A DNA stretch of 64,000 bases from Mytilisepta virgata (taxonomy: Eukaryota > Mollusca > Bivalvia > Mytilida > Mytilidae). Shown in pieces: positions 21,879-35,316 of the stretch. The DNA is taken from the NCBI GenBank assembly GCA_028015205.1, contig CM051518.1:34562001-34626000 (forward strand). Reading direction: 5' to 3'. The first letter of the stretch is position 1; every line of letters begins with the position of its first letter. The position numbers and the translations under genes are program-made. The notes under the pieces were generated by a model. That model was given only the letters and a program-made list of their open reading frames with translations. It made no database searches and had not been told where the DNA came from.

Positions 21879-22976
21879 TTAATAACGTGTATGTCCTCCA
21901 CCGGCTCCAATTACTGCGGCACATCTTCGGTACATGGAGTTGATGAGCCGATTAATAAACGCCATCGGAATACGTGCCCATACTCTCTGAAACGCTTGTG
22001 AAAGTTCAGCTGCAGTTGTCGGACTTGGCTGCTCATTATTCAACCGTCTTTGAACTTCGTCCCATAAATGTTCAATAGGGTTTAAATCTGGACTCAAAGC
22101 CGGCCAATCCATAACATTAATGTTATTCTGCTGTAGGAAGTCTCTTGTGGCTCTTGCGGTATGCGCACGTGCATTGTCCTGTTGGAAAGTCTTGTTTTGA
22201 TGACGTGCGAAATGGGGCTGAACATGGGGTGTCAAGACTTGGTCGATGTAACGGGCAGCTGTTACGCCATTTCCTCTGCCTGGGCCAAGGTTCTGAAAGA
22301 TGACTGGACCAAGTTTAACGTTAAGGCCGATTCCACCCCATATCATGATGCTAGGTCCTCCCCACGCGTCTGTTTCCAGAATGCAGCTGTCTTCGTAACG
22401 TTCCCCGCGTCTTCTCCACACTCTGGTTCTGCCATCGGCTGTTGAAATGCAGTAACGGCTTTTGTCAGAGAAGATGATGTTACGCCATTGTCGATTTCGC
22501 CAATTCTGTCGCTGAGTGGCCCACTGAAGACGAGCTTGACGGTGTCGAGGAGTAAGAATAGGTCCTCTTGCGGGACGGCGACATCTCATGTTTCTAGCAG
22601 CTAATCGCCGACGAACCGTATCATCACTTATGGGTCGTCCATGTGTTCCAACAGTGTTTCTGGCAGTTTCGGCAGCTGGGGTGAACCGATTCATCAAATG
22701 GTGACGAACAATGCCTCTATTCTGTCTAGGGGTAGTGACTTGGGGTCTACCACTCCGTGGACGGTCATTTGTGCTGTTTGTTGCATTGTACCGTGTCCGT
22801 AGACGTTCAATTGTTCGAACAGCACAGTTGAAGTCGTTGGCAATAACTCTGGCAGATTGCCCAGCATCCAATCGACCAATGGCCTGTCCTCTCTGTTGTG
22901 GAGTCAGACGTGGCATAGCCTCTGTGTCAACACTGATACTAACACTCTTTAATTTTCTCCGGCCTTTTATACCCAT
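21879..22976 (-). CDS. Tc1-type DD34E transposase (copy 2)
   Basis: The protein is identical to that encoded at 7487-8584: 365 residues from the first ATG, or 345 from the more likely Met21. It has N-terminal helix-turn-helix segments, D171, D267 and E302 all present, and 34 residues between the last two acids. The complete identity, synonymous sites included, shows that this half of the segmental duplication is very recent or has been homogenised. If expressed, it would act on the inverted repeats of both copies. Confidence 0.95.
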   Translation of the reverse strand: MGIKGRRKLKSVSISVDTEAMPRLTPQQRGQAIGRLDAGQSARVIANDFNCAVRTIERLRTRYNATNSTNDRPRSGRPQVTTPRQNRGIVRHHLMNRFTPAAETARNTVGTHGRPISDDTVRRRLAARNMRCRRPARGPILTPRHRQARLQWATQRQNWRNRQWRNIIFSDKSRYCISTADGRTRVWRRRGERYEDSCILETDAWGGPSIMIWGGIGLNVKLGPVIFQNLGPGRGNGVTAARYIDQVLTPHVQPHFARHQNKTFQQDNARAHTARATRDFLQQNNINVMDWPALSPDLNPIEHLWDEVQRRLNNEQPSPTTAAELSQAFQRVWARIPMAFINRLINSMYRRCAAVIGAGGGHTRY

Positions 22977-23202
22977 AAAGGAGCATGAATTTCACGAACA
23001 TTTAAGATTTAAGAAAAATTACCGCCAAGTGTGTCCCACGAGCGGTTTTAGGTACGGTCGCTCTACGATATCAACTGAAATTATTCAACCGAAAATTTAA
23101 TTCACAGGTAATTTAATCTTACCTGGTGATGTAATCGTAATACTGATTCTATAAAAATCATTAATTAATATTTATTTTGAATTTTGCTAACATTTTGAAA
23201 AA

Positions 23203-23227
23203 GCGACGTTTCTTTTGCGGTTCAGTA
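23203..23227 (-). repeat. Right terminal inverted repeat of Tc1-type element (copy 2)
   Basis: 25 bp ending CTTTTGCGGTTCAGTA, followed by TA. Inverse match to 21,687-21,711. Confidence 0.9.
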
Positions 23228-24685
23228 TACATGGCTTGGGACAAGCACTTGCATAATTTGGCGGGATTAAACAGTTTTTGGTTGGTCACCCCGTGCCCTT
23301 TATAGTGGCTCAGTGGGTAATCAAGATAAATCAGTCCAAATAAGAACGCAACTCAGGGAGCTCGGTACAAGAAAGAAAAAATTTACAAACGGACGGGGTA
23401 TTAAGCATCCACATTATACATATTCGTTATTAACTGATAACAAGCTCTAAGTACCAACCATGCGACAAAAGACTACTTCCCTCTACACTGAAGTATTAGC
23501 TATATGGTACTTCGAACTTGATATCATACAATATAATATTATAAGTCCAAAAAATAGTGAAATTGTTTCTTAATTGCTGACATGCACTTAAAGATTGCTG
23601 CAAGCTTGGGACTAGTCCAGCATTATAATCCATACGAACTAATTTAGCACTATTCCCAATTGAAAAACAACTATCTGTGTCACATGGTATGCAGTTGCTT
23701 GACAGATTATCCGGTATTCTACAGCCAGTGGCGTCTAACCCGACTTTCTGGATATAATCAGAACTACCAAAGAAACTACTCAATCTAGACAACTTTAGAC
23801 CAAACTAACATTATAGCTTTTTATCAGAGATTCCTCTAAAGTCTGACTCTTATATATGTATGGTTTTTCGAGTGTCACTTTCATTTTCTACAAGGAAACC
23901 CAGATACATTTCGTTTCTACAATCATTTACAAAAATTGAAACATTTATTGATTAACAGTCTATTTCAACGCCTATAGTCCAAGAATGAAAGGGATCATAT
24001 GCCTGTTTCAGTGTGGTCCAACATGAAATTTCGTTTATGAAAGGCAGTCAATGAAAATGCAGGATTTCCATGATTTAAAACAAGATACAAATACACCAAA
24101 ACAGGATGTTACTTTTAGTTTGTCGTATATCACTTATTACTGTCAGAAAATAATTAAATTTCTTCACACGAAAGCTTTATATATTTAGATACCTAGTATC
24201 AATAATAAAGTTTTATTCATTTTTAATTGCATGTTTGTAGGTTTAAAAGCGTTAATGCAGTTAATTATTAGAATTTATTTATCGAAATATGTCTACCGGC
24301 TAAGCGCATTAGAAAGTTTGAAATAGGATTTTCCCTCATTTAAATACAGTATTTTATTCCTTACAGACGTTCTCCTAATCAATATTAATGCTTTGATAAT
24401 ACATAAACGGGTAGATTGCTACGCATTGATTTACTAAGTGTGTTTATAGTTGGAAGCTGGTGTAAATAATAACTATTTGAAGTTAAGGACGTACAGGTTG
24501 ATAAAAGCCGGTAAGCCATTTTTTATTTTTTAAACTACTAATTTAAAAAAGCAAGAAGGTAACTTTTCACGGTCAATGCTGTTTATTACAGTGTTTTTTA
24601 TGGTCTATGGACCGTTCTCAAAAAGTCCCTTGCCCCTGTAAAGATATAGCAACGTATATTTCCTTGTAAGATTATAGTATTATTA

Positions 24686-27422
24686 CCTAATGTGTTTTAT
24701 ATTGGCATAATTATAGGTCCGAGGTAAGCCATATTGGCATAGTTATAGGTCCGAGGTAAGCCACATTGGCATAGTTATAGGTCCGAGGTTAGCCATATAG
24801 GCATAGTTATATATCCGAGGTAAGCCACATTGGCATAGTTATAGGTCTGAGGTAAGCCATATTGGCATAGTTATAGGTCCCAGGTAAGCCATATAGGCAT
24901 TGTTATAAGTCCTAGGTAAGCCATGTTGGTATAGTTATAGGTCTGAGGTAAGCCATATTGGCATAGTTATATGTCTGAGGTAAGCCATATTGGCATAGTT
25001 ATATGTCTGAGGTAAGCCATATTGGCATAGTTATAGGTCCGAGTTAGCCATATAGGTATAGTTATAGGTCCGAGGTAAGCCATATTGGCATAGTTATAGG
25101 TCCGAGGCTAGCCATATAGGCATAGTTATAGGTCCGAGGTAAGCCACATTGGCATAGTTATATGTCTGAGGTAAGCCATATTGGCATAGTTATAGGTCCG
25201 AGGTAAGCCATATAGGCATTGTTATAAGTCCAAGGTAAGCCATATTGGTATAGTTATAGGTCTGAGGTAAGCCATATTGGCATAGTTATATGTCTGAGGT
25301 AAGCCATATTGGCATAGTTATATGTCTGAGGTAAGCCATATTGGCTTAGTTATAGGTCCGAGTTAGCCATATAGGTATAGTTATAGGTCCGAGGTAAGCC
25401 ATATTGGCATAGTTATATGTCTGAGGTAAGCCATATAGGCATTGTTATATGTCTGAGGTAAGCCATATTGGCATGGTTATATGTCTGAGATAAGCCATAT
25501 TGGCATAGTTATAGGTCCGAGTTAGCCATATAGGCATAGTTATAGGTCCGAGGTAAGCCACATTGGCAGTTATAGGTCCGAGGTTAGCCATATAGGCATA
25601 GTTATAGGTCCAAGGTAAGCCACATTGGCATAGTTATATGTCTGAGGTAAGCCATACTGGCATAGTTATAGGTCCGAGGTAAGACATATTGGCATAGTTA
25701 TAGATCCGAGGTAAGCCATATTGTCATAGTTATAGGTCCGAGGTAAGCCATATTGGCATAGTTATAGGTCCGAGGTAAGACATATTGGCATAGTTATAGA
25801 TCCGAGGTAAGCCATATTGTCATAGTTATAGGTCCGAGGTAAGCCATATTGGCATATTTATAGGTCCGAGGTAAGCCATATTGGCATAGTTATACGTCCG
25901 AGTTAAGCCATATTGGATACATTTGTAGTTATATGTCTAAGGTAAGCCATATTCGCATAGTTATAGCTCCGAGGTAAGCCACATTGGCATAGTTATAGGT
26001 CTGAGGTAAGCCATATTGGCATAGTTATAGGTCCCAGGTAAGCCATATAGGCATTGTTATAAGTCCAAGGTAAGCCATGTTGGTATAGTTATAGGTCTGA
26101 GGTAAGCCATATTGGCATAGTTATATGTCTGAGGTAAGCCATATTGGCATAGTTATATGTCTGAGGTAAGCCATATTGGCATAGTTATAGGTCCGAGTTA
26201 GCCATATAGGTATAGTTATAGGTCCGAGGTAAGCCACATTGGCATAGTTATAGGTCCGAGGCTAGCCATATAGGCATAGTTATAGGTCCGAGGTAAGCCA
26301 CATTGGCATAGTTATAGGTCTGAGGTAAGCCATATTGGCATAGTTATAGGTCCGAGGTAAGCCATATAGGCATTGTTATAAGTCCAAGGTAAGCCATATT
26401 GGTATAGTTATAGGTCTGAGGTAAGCCATATTGGCATAGTTATATGTCTGAGGTAAGCCATATTGGCATAGTTATATGTCTGAGGTAAGCCATATTGGCT
26501 TAGTTATAGGTCCGAGTTAGTGATATAGGTAAAGTTATAGGTCCGAGGTAAGCCATATTGGCATAGTTATATGTCTGAGGTAAGCCATATAGGCATTGTT
26601 ATATGTCTGAGGTAAGCCATATTGGCATGGTTATATGTCTGAGGTAAGCCATATTGGCATAGTTATAGGTCCGAGTTAGCCATATAGGCATAGTTATAGG
26701 TCCGAGGTAAGCCACATTGGCAGTTATAGGTCCGAGGTTAGCCATATAGGCATAGTTATAGGTCCAAGGTAAGCCACATTGGCATAGTTATATGTCTGAG
26801 GTAAGCCATACTGGCATAGTTATAGGTCCGAGGTAAGACATATTGGCATAGTTATAGATCCGAGGTAAGCCATATTGTCATAGTTATAGGTCCGAGGTAA
26901 GCCATATTGGCATAGTTATAGGTCCGAGGTAAGACATATTGGCATAGTTATAGATCCGAGGTAAGCCATATTGTCATAGTTATAGGTCCGAGGTAAGCCA
27001 TATTGGCATATTTATAGGTCCGAGGTAAGCCATATTGGCATAGTTATACGTCCGAGTTAAGCCATATTGGATACATTTGTAGTTATATGTCTAAGGTAAG
27101 CCATATTCGCATAGTTATAGCTCAGAGGTAAGCCATATTCGCATAGTTATAGGTCTGAGGTAAGCCACATTGGCATAGTTATAGGTCTGAGGTAAGCCAT
27201 ATTGGCATAGTTATAGGTCTGAGGTAAGCCATATTGGCATAGTTATAGGTCCGAGGTAAGACATATTGGCATAGTTATAGGTTCGAGGTAAGCCATATTG
27301 GCATATTAAATAGGTCCGAAGTAAGCCATATTGGCATAGTTATAGGTCCGAGGTAAGCCGTGCTGATTGGCCTGAGGCGAAGGCAAATATGGCTCACTTA
27401 TGCCCATATGAAACACATTAGG
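24686..27422. mobile_element. Inverted-repeat-bounded minisatellite element (copy 2)
   Basis: Same structure as 10,294-13,030: CCTAATGTG at the left end, CACATTAGG at the right, and the 32-bp array between. The length is identical to copy 1 (2,737 bp) despite about 80 tandem units, which is striking for a normally unstable minisatellite. Confidence 0.6.
24702..27362 (+). repeat. 32-bp minisatellite array, about 80 units (copy 2)
   Basis: Unit-by-unit the same as 10,310-12,970, with only a few base changes seen (for example GATCCGAAG in copy 1 near 11,310 against GATCCGAGG here near 25,705, and CTCCGAGG near 12,730 against CTCAGAGG near 27,121). The ~1.15 kb higher-order period is retained. 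Confidence 0.95.
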
Positions 27423-28097
27423 CAATGACCTTTATTAATTAACAGATCTACGATGTTTTCATATTGGCACTTGTCGTACCCAGTCCAATATGGCCAAATC
27501 TCATATTGGCATAGTTTGTGCTTTTATTGTATTGGCAGTTTTTTTAGTTACTGAGTTCAATATATCTAAGTTAATAAATAATTTACAATAATAACTATCA
27601 AACAAGTTAATAAAAATACTCTACATATCTGACTCGGTTTGGGAGACAGGTTTAACACAAATTTGACCGTTTTTGAACTTCTTAAGCCTTTTCTGACGTA
27701 ATATCTAATTGTGACATTCTCCATATTAATTTAGATAAACTTTTTAGAAAAGACATGTGATTTGTTTATGTCACTTTACGCAGATGAAAATACTTGCTTT
27801 TAACCCCCCTGGATGACGGAAAACGTAAAAATATACATGAAGGGGTGAGGGTTAAAACGGAAATCTTACAGTCCAGTTTTTTGGAATGTTAAACCCAATA
27901 AGCGTATCTTCCACCTATCTAACAATTGTCTTCGCCGTTTCTCCCATGAATCTTACGTAATCCATTGAAGTTTACAGATACTCCCAGTGAATTTGTCCTT
28001 ATTCTCTCCTCCCTACTCTAATTTCACCCGGTTATCTGAAAGCTAAAATATATTAGAAAAGAGACATTTCTCGTTCCCCATTGTGTTCCGTTTGACA

Positions 28098-28838
28098 GTC
28101 CGGCGTAAACTTTCCTTTAAAGATCTTCTCCTCTGAAACCTTTTAGCCAATTGGGAGCAAACTGTCCTTGGGTGCCCCCCTTCCAAAGTTATGTCCGGCA
28201 TTCCCGACTTACAATCGCCATGGCTGCTGTTACTAAAAACAGAAGAAAAGGGGGATGCATTTAAAAATCTTCTATGAAACTACATGGCCAATTGGAACCA
28301 GACTTGGCAGTAATGGTCCTTAGGAGGTTCTATTTCAGAAATATGTACGAAATATGTCCGATGACCCGGATGGCAGCCACAGTTGAACTTAGTTTAACAT
28401 AGAACCCTATGGTTAAATTCATGTTAAAATCTTCTTGTCTGAAACCACATGACCAATTAGAACCAGACTTGGCAGCATCTGTCCTTAGGTGGCTCTCTTT
28501 CAGAATTGTCCGATGACCCGGACAGTGAACCAAGATGACTGCCAAACCAGAACTTAGTTTAACATAGGACCCTGTGGGAAAATTCATTAAAAAATCTTCT
28601 TGTCTGAAACCACTTGACCAATTTGAACCTGACTTGGCACCATTCATCATAAGGTGGTTCTCATTGAGAAATATGTCTGATGACCCCGACTTTCAGTCAA
28701 GATGGCCACCATAGCCAAACTTAGTTTAACATATGACCCTATGGAAAAACCAGCCAAATTGACTGCTACACTTAAATATTTAGTCCTGGTGGACAAGTTT
28801 AATCCAGGTCAGCGATACAGGCTCTTGAGAGCCTCTAA
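28098..28838 (+). mobile_element. Helitron-like repeat (copy 2)
   Basis: Duplicate of 13,706-14,446, ending in the same stem and CTAA (28,835-28,838). Confidence 0.6.
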
Positions 28839-28841
28839 TTT

Positions 28842-31800
28842 ACTAACTGTGTAGTATCTCTACGAAATCTTCAGTTAATGGGCATAACGGGAGTAATTTG
28901 TATCAAGACTTTTAAACATCACTAGTCATGAAAGGGACTTGGCGAATGTGATTCTCCCGGCTATAACTTGCAAAGATGGAAAAACAGTTCGGAGCACATT
29001 TAAAAATGAAATGTTCAAAGCGATTTCGCAAAGATGACCGAGTTTGCAGTAGTTATAATTTTTTTGATGTGCAAGACTAAGTTAGAGTGGTATATGCACT
29101 CTCTTTTGTACTATTTGAAAGCTTGTAACAAGATACAAGGCACTTGGCTTCATTGAATAAGACATCCCGAAATATAGGCCCGAAGAAAATAGTTCGACAA
29201 CAGAATTAAAAGCACCGAAGGACAATGGGAAATAAATGCTTTCTTTTACTCTTCATAATCAATCTTTTCCTACAAAGAACACGATTCCAATACTTGTCTC
29301 CGTGACAAAGCGTATTTAATCTATTAAATTTGCAGCCATTCACCTTTGATTCATTTTAATTGTTTTATAGCGATAGCACTGCACTGATCAATCAGAAAAT
29401 TGAACACGGGTAATATCTTTTCAACAAATCACAAAGTATTCGTATGCGATGTTTGTCATGTTTTATTTGCAAAAAAGATTTGAAAAGAAATAAATGTACC
29501 ACTAATTCAAGTGTTTCAAGGGGTAAATTCAGGTTTTAAAAGCTATGTAAATAGGACTTTAAAATTAACATTAGTGCGTTAAAATATTAGTCTTCTGACA
29601 GTTTAAATAGGTGTATTGTAAATTGTTTTTTTTCTTCGACTGCCAAATCAAACAAAAAATCTATATCAAAATCCCTGATTTTTCCCTTGATACAAAAGAT
29701 CATTTAAAAAATACAATTAACTGAAAAACATACAAGTATATACCAAATATCCTAATAGATGGCCCCATACAATCAGATATGTTTATAATAAGGTTATTAT
29801 CAATGTTTAAATGGAAGAAGATACTATTTTTTTACAAACTATCAAGGTTACATTAATGTTATTGGATACCTTGTTGAAAACCTGAATACCTGTTAATTAT
29901 TGAAGAATATTTCTATATCTGCATGTCAATGGCACCAAGATTACACAACATGGTATGTAAATTATTCATCTATTTCATATTGTTAATATCGTGTGTCTTG
30001 TTACAAAGTTTTGACAGAAAAGCTGAAAACAGTATACAAAACATCGCATTTCTTCAGTAAACATTTTAATCTTGAGCAAACGCGTACAATTTCAAATAAA
30101 TACGTGTTGTAAATGATTAAATGTCAGTCTAAGTTGAACAGAAGAAAAGTAATTAAAAAGTCAATTATCATGTTTTTAAGTAACGGTAAAATAAATTTCT
30201 TTCTGTGATCGACTGCGACGTTTTACTACACAACCCTGATTTTTCCAACTATAGCCATCAATAAAAAAGGCAGTTAGGAACATGACTGACAGAGAATTTG
30301 ACAAAAAAGCCAATAAAAATCTAAAAAAATATCAAGTAAATAAATTTTACAGGAATTTCCAGTAAGATGCAACCAAAACTTACATACTTTCTATTGCAAG
30401 AAAAAAATGGACAATGATTAGAATGATGATGATGACGATCACTTGTCCTCTGTATGTGGATAAACTAAGAACCGATTGTTACACTCCTCCATAAGACATA
30501 TTTTCTGTAATCGGTATTTTACTCTAATTCCTGTTCGTCGTGTACCACTGGCATCACTTGCTTCCAAACACCAGAGACTAATTCTTTTTTAAATTAGTCA
30601 CACCTATACAGTAATCTGGTTCGTTATAAATAACAATCAGCTGTCCTAAAAGTCAATATTGTCCAAATGCAAGGAAAAAAAATCGGATTATTTAATGTCC
30701 TGTTCATTTTGGTTGGCGTAATATTTCACACATAAAGATACAGAAGATTCTTTTGGGAAAAATAAGAACTTCATGACTATCAAGGTGTTGATAAAATAAA
30801 TAATTTACACTGAAGGAATATAAAATCCGTTTTCAAATTGTTTGGGAAACATAGAAGAGTCAGTCCAGGATGATGGATGTTACCAATACTATCATGCTAC
30901 AAATTATCCGCTACAGCATATATTTTGTTCATTTGAGAAAAAAAAAAGCAGCATTCGAATTGTAGAAGCGCAGAAATTTGATCAGACTGTCAGTTTCTTA
31001 AGTAAAAAGTGTCCTAAAAAATAATTTACATTTGTTTACTTGTCGTTATGATTCAATATATAGCTTAAACTAAAATTTCTTATTAATACTTTATAGAATA
31101 AATGAAGTAAAATACGAACTTAAAGTTCCAAGATATACATGCAATATTCCAAAGTACATTCTGCAGATGCTTTAAAATTAACCACGTTAAAACAGAAATA
31201 GAATTATTCATTTCTGATAAAATCTGAATATTGAATGTAAAATTCGTTTGTTAAGTAGGCCATAGCATTAAAAACAAACTAGAAACTGCAGTTCTTATTC
31301 GTTGGCATATGTGGCGGTCAGAAAAATCAGAACCGAAGCTTATACAATTTGTATATTGACAAGGATAAGTAGTTTGTGAATTGAAAGGACTGACAAATTC
31401 TGAAGCGGAAATTTCCCAGGTCCAAACATAGTATACAAATGTCATGCAGTATGGTATAAATTAGATAGAGTCATGTCTAATGGAAACATCACACCAACTC
31501 TGTAACCTTACTACATAAACAACATTTTCATTTCACCTAGTGATAGTAATAAATCAGACTATTTTTATTAAAAGTTTTATAAATGTCACGATTTTAGTGA
31601 TAATGAATTAACTTTAATAATCAAACTAACGGGTGTACTTTTTGTGACAAAATAATTCATCGGATGGTATGTACTAATAAAGTACAACAATATTTTTATG
31701 TTTATTATATAAAAACACCGTTATGTTGTAAATTTGAACTTCTTTTACCGTAACACAACCCAGATTTTAAACTATATTAAATATTATTTAAAAGCCCCCC

Positions 31801-32620
31801 CCCTTTCACCAACAAATTGATACTTAATCAAAAATTTAATACAAGAAATTAATTTAAGAATAATACAATAAAATGCTATGAAAAAAGTATTCTATCAAGA
31901 AAAGAATAACATTTTCGTGGAGAATTTAGGATTTACTTGTAAGTCAGGTTTGTGCACAGGTCTCCTGTATGCATATAAATGTATCATTAAAACATCGGTA
32001 CAAATAAAACTGGACTGAACAACGCAAAAAGTCTCCTAAAGTACAGTGTTTTTCAACCAATTTACGCCAATTCGATATACATCTAAATATTCATCCTCGA
32101 TATAAGTAATTCCATAATTGTTTTTAAAGTACTTTACTCGTTCGTCCTACTGTACTCGTCATTCTTCTTACTTACAAAATGTACAATAAAGTTGAAATCC
32201 AACACTGTACTTAGATGCTAGATGCTAGAAAATTGGCCCATGCTCGTCATTATTAGTGTTTGATTCTAATTTCAGATTTTAGACAATGACATTTTAGTTT
32301 TTATAAAGTAACCATGTCCATCAGCATTTAAAGTCTAAAGCTGTCGGGTTAAGCAGTCGTTATTAAAGCATGGCATTTATTCTTGTGATTATACCTGCAT
32401 GAAATCAATCGTTGTGAAGAAGTTTACTGAGTTTGAATTATTTAATTAATATTTTAATCGTAATTATTTAATTACTTGATTCTCATCATTTAATACATTT
32501 TATTTTGCATGAATTTAATGCCTTCATCCAAAATTAAAAACATGTACTTTCAAGTTAATTTTCCTCTTTTTAAATTAAATATTTAATATATATTTAATAT
32601 AGAGCTGCCTAACCTTATAA
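28842..32620. other. Non-coding stretch inside the duplication (copy 2)
   Basis: Counterpart of 14,450-18,420. The first part, to about 29,980, is identical to copy 1; after that, substitutions and small indels appear. It lacks the 192-bp segment. No gene supported. Confidence 0.45.
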
Positions 32621-32625
32621 TATAT

Positions 32626-32742
32626 TTGACTAAGCCAGATCAAGACCCACTTGTGGAGAATGATGAACCAGAGCCTGTTATTGCATACCGAATAATAAAA
32701 CACGCACATGCTGTGTTACAAATGAGTTTCTTGTATTCTTAA
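32626..32742 (+). other. Short exon-like open stretch (copy 2)
   Basis: Counterpart of 18,430-18,546 with the same stop codon and a single amino-acid change (D to N in the acidic run). A 1-bp deletion upstream breaks the frame towards the acceptor-like site, so if this was an exon it is damaged here. Confidence 0.2.
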
Positions 32743-32744
32743 TA

Positions 32745-34535
32745 ATTTAAATATTTCAAAAGTTAGTTCCATTAGCTACTACCTTGGAAAATGTACTTGA
32801 AACATGTCAACAATAAGCTTTGAACTGTTACAAGGAAATGTCTATCGGAGTAAACACGACGTTGTCCTCACAGCTCAGAAATGATGACCTGACGACGAAT
32901 AACTTTCAAGTTTACCAGGTACAAAGATAGGTACAAAAGTTTTATTGATTTCCAAAACTATATTGCAGTTTTTCTGAGATAGTGATTGGTTAGTAGACCG
33001 GATAAACAATTTAAAGGGTTTTTGTTTGGTACTTTAGATAAGATAAAGATCATATAAATAGTATATATAGATATACAAGTCATATTATATATAACGTTTG
33101 ATTTGACGACACATTCCTGTAAGTATTTTTATGACTTTAGAACCTTTTATGTGTAAGTAAGTCAGCATTTTATTCGTTACAAATTTGCCAGAAATTCGGT
33201 TGAAAGTGTTCGAACTTTGTTTCTTGGCAATGATAGTCGTAAATACGAATAAAGGTATGATATACTCTTTCAGGGTACTTTGCTTAAAACCATCATTCAC
33301 TGATTTGTTACATATTATGTTTTATAATGCAAGATAACAATTAAAGAATTAAAAAAAAGATGCATCATAATTATTATGAAATTGCCTTTAGGGCTGAACA
33401 CTAGATTAACAGATCACATTTCTGCATTAGAAAAGCGCTAAATGGTCAGAACAATTGTGTTTTAATATATTTGGTAGGTTGACAATATGAAAAAGTAAAA
33501 ATGTTTTTCTTGTAATTGGTACTCAAAAGTAAAATGTATGTTAACCCCCCACCCCCCCCTTCCCCCAATAGAAAACACAGAAAAGAGAAATTCAAAATGG
33601 GCTCTGCAGTACCTAGATGTATAGATTGGGGTATTGCAAAACTGATAGTGTGATATTCTTTGGAAAATATTTTGAAAAAATCAGGAAGAAAAATGTATGG
33701 CAATTTCTCATCTCATTGCAACGTTTCAAACAAAACGGATAACAGGAAAGATGAACTTTACAATGACGCACCAATCAACCGACAGACCCTCATACTAGAA
33801 ACTTAACAGCACACAAAACACAAACACAGGAAAAAAAAGGTTTTGGTCAATTGTCCAACGTTTTATACCATGTTTCATTAAATGGCGGATATATACGTTC
33901 ACTAAAAGAAAATGAAGTTCATCGTAAGCAAAGTTTTGAACATTACATACAGACAGAATACTTAATTTATACTTAACTTTGCTGGAAATAATACAAATTA
34001 CTAGTAAAATTGCTACAGTAAATGAACTTAATGTGACAGTCGTTGCTGAGTAATTACAGAACTAAAACAATAACTAATGCACATGACATTTGTATTTCGT
34101 GTACTTGACTCGTTAGTTGTATTAAAGAAACTAACTCAAAATCGACCAGCAGCTTGAAATCCCAAATAAATACGAGTAGATATTGTTTGTTTATAAAATC
34201 CATTCATCAGTAGGTTTATTACATTTTGCTCTATATTTATTTGAAAATCTCAATAATATTATTTGTAATTTAAATTTTTAATCTTATGTAACATTCCTAG
34301 ATAGGAATCAAAACATTATATATAATTACAGACACATTAAACTGCTTAATACACTCTGTTCAATTTACGAAGCTAATCAAAACACTTACATTTTCTTCTT
34401 TATTTCAAATGAAAGAAGACATTCAAATTAATTATTTGTGTTTCAGGTTTTTTTTATCCTGCTAAATTTAATTTCTTGTTTCAACCATAAAAACATCCAC
34501 ATGTAGACAAACAAAAACATTGGGATTAAAAGTTT
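32745..34535. other. Non-coding stretch inside the duplication (copy 2)
   Basis: Counterpart of 18,548-20,610, with the empty SINE target site TTATTTCAAATGA near 34,400-34,412 and a C-rich tract near 33,545-33,567 that differs in length from copy 1. No gene supported. Confidence 0.45.
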
Positions 34536-34539
34536 TATT

Positions 34540-35310
34540 CAGTCTTTACAGTAGAGAATCCGAAGGTTGCGAAACATTAATTTATTTTCATAGAGATAAG
34601 ATTTTATCTTGTCTGTACAAATGAATTACCATGTATTTACAAGATAGAATCCATAGGTTGGTTTAAATCCTTAAAAGTTTAAACACTTTTTCAAGTGGAT
34701 ACAGTAGGTACATAGTTTCTCAAAAAGTACCCAAGGTTTACCTTGTATTTAAGGAATAGAATCTATAGGTTGACAAGATCTTGTCTTTTGGGAATGGATT
34801 CTGTAGGGTTGGAAGATGTATCAAATGGATTTATCCTATTTTATCAGAATAGATTCTGTAGGTTGATAATATTTAACTAATGTCTTACCTATCTTTAGAG
34901 AATACAATATGTAGGGTTGTAAAAGACGTATCTAATGGGTTATCTTATCTTAACAGAATAGAATCTGTAGGCTTATAAGACTAACTAATTGTTTATCTTG
35001 AATGTTCATGACAGAATTTGTTGGTTTGTAAGACGTAACTATCTTAACAGAATATAATTTATTTACGTTGGTAAGACCATGAACTAATGTTTTAACTTGT
35101 TTTTACATAATAGAATTTGTAAGTCTGTAAGACGCAGCTAATATTTAACCCTGTACGTCTTATAGGTTAGAATGTGCAAGTTTGTAGGAGGTAACTAGTA
35201 TTGTACCTTGTCGGTAAAAGATAGAATATGTTAGTATTTAAGATATAGCTAATGTTTTACCTTATCTTTTTAGGATAGAATCTACAAGTTGGTAAGAGCT
35301 AAAACAAACA
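34540..35310 (+). repeat. Minisatellite with splice-site-like units (copy 2, about 13 units)
   Basis: Counterpart of 20,610-21,600 with about four fewer units from the middle of the array. The units keep the acceptor-like run, the ~20-bp core near GAATAGAATCTGTAGG and the donor-like GTAAGA. The last unit's acceptor (CTTATCTTTTTAG, ending near 35,273) is the best 3' splice site upstream of the ATG at 35,317. Confidence 0.75.
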
Positions 35311-35316
35311 AGGAGG

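Larger units (their letters stand above)
21687..23227 (-). mobile_element. Tc1/mariner-type DNA transposon (copy 2)
   Basis: Second copy of the element at 7295-8835, offset by exactly 14,392 bp, with the same 25-bp inverted repeats and the same flanking TA and surrounding DNA. It was therefore copied as part of the segmental duplication and is not an independent insertion. Confidence 0.9.
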
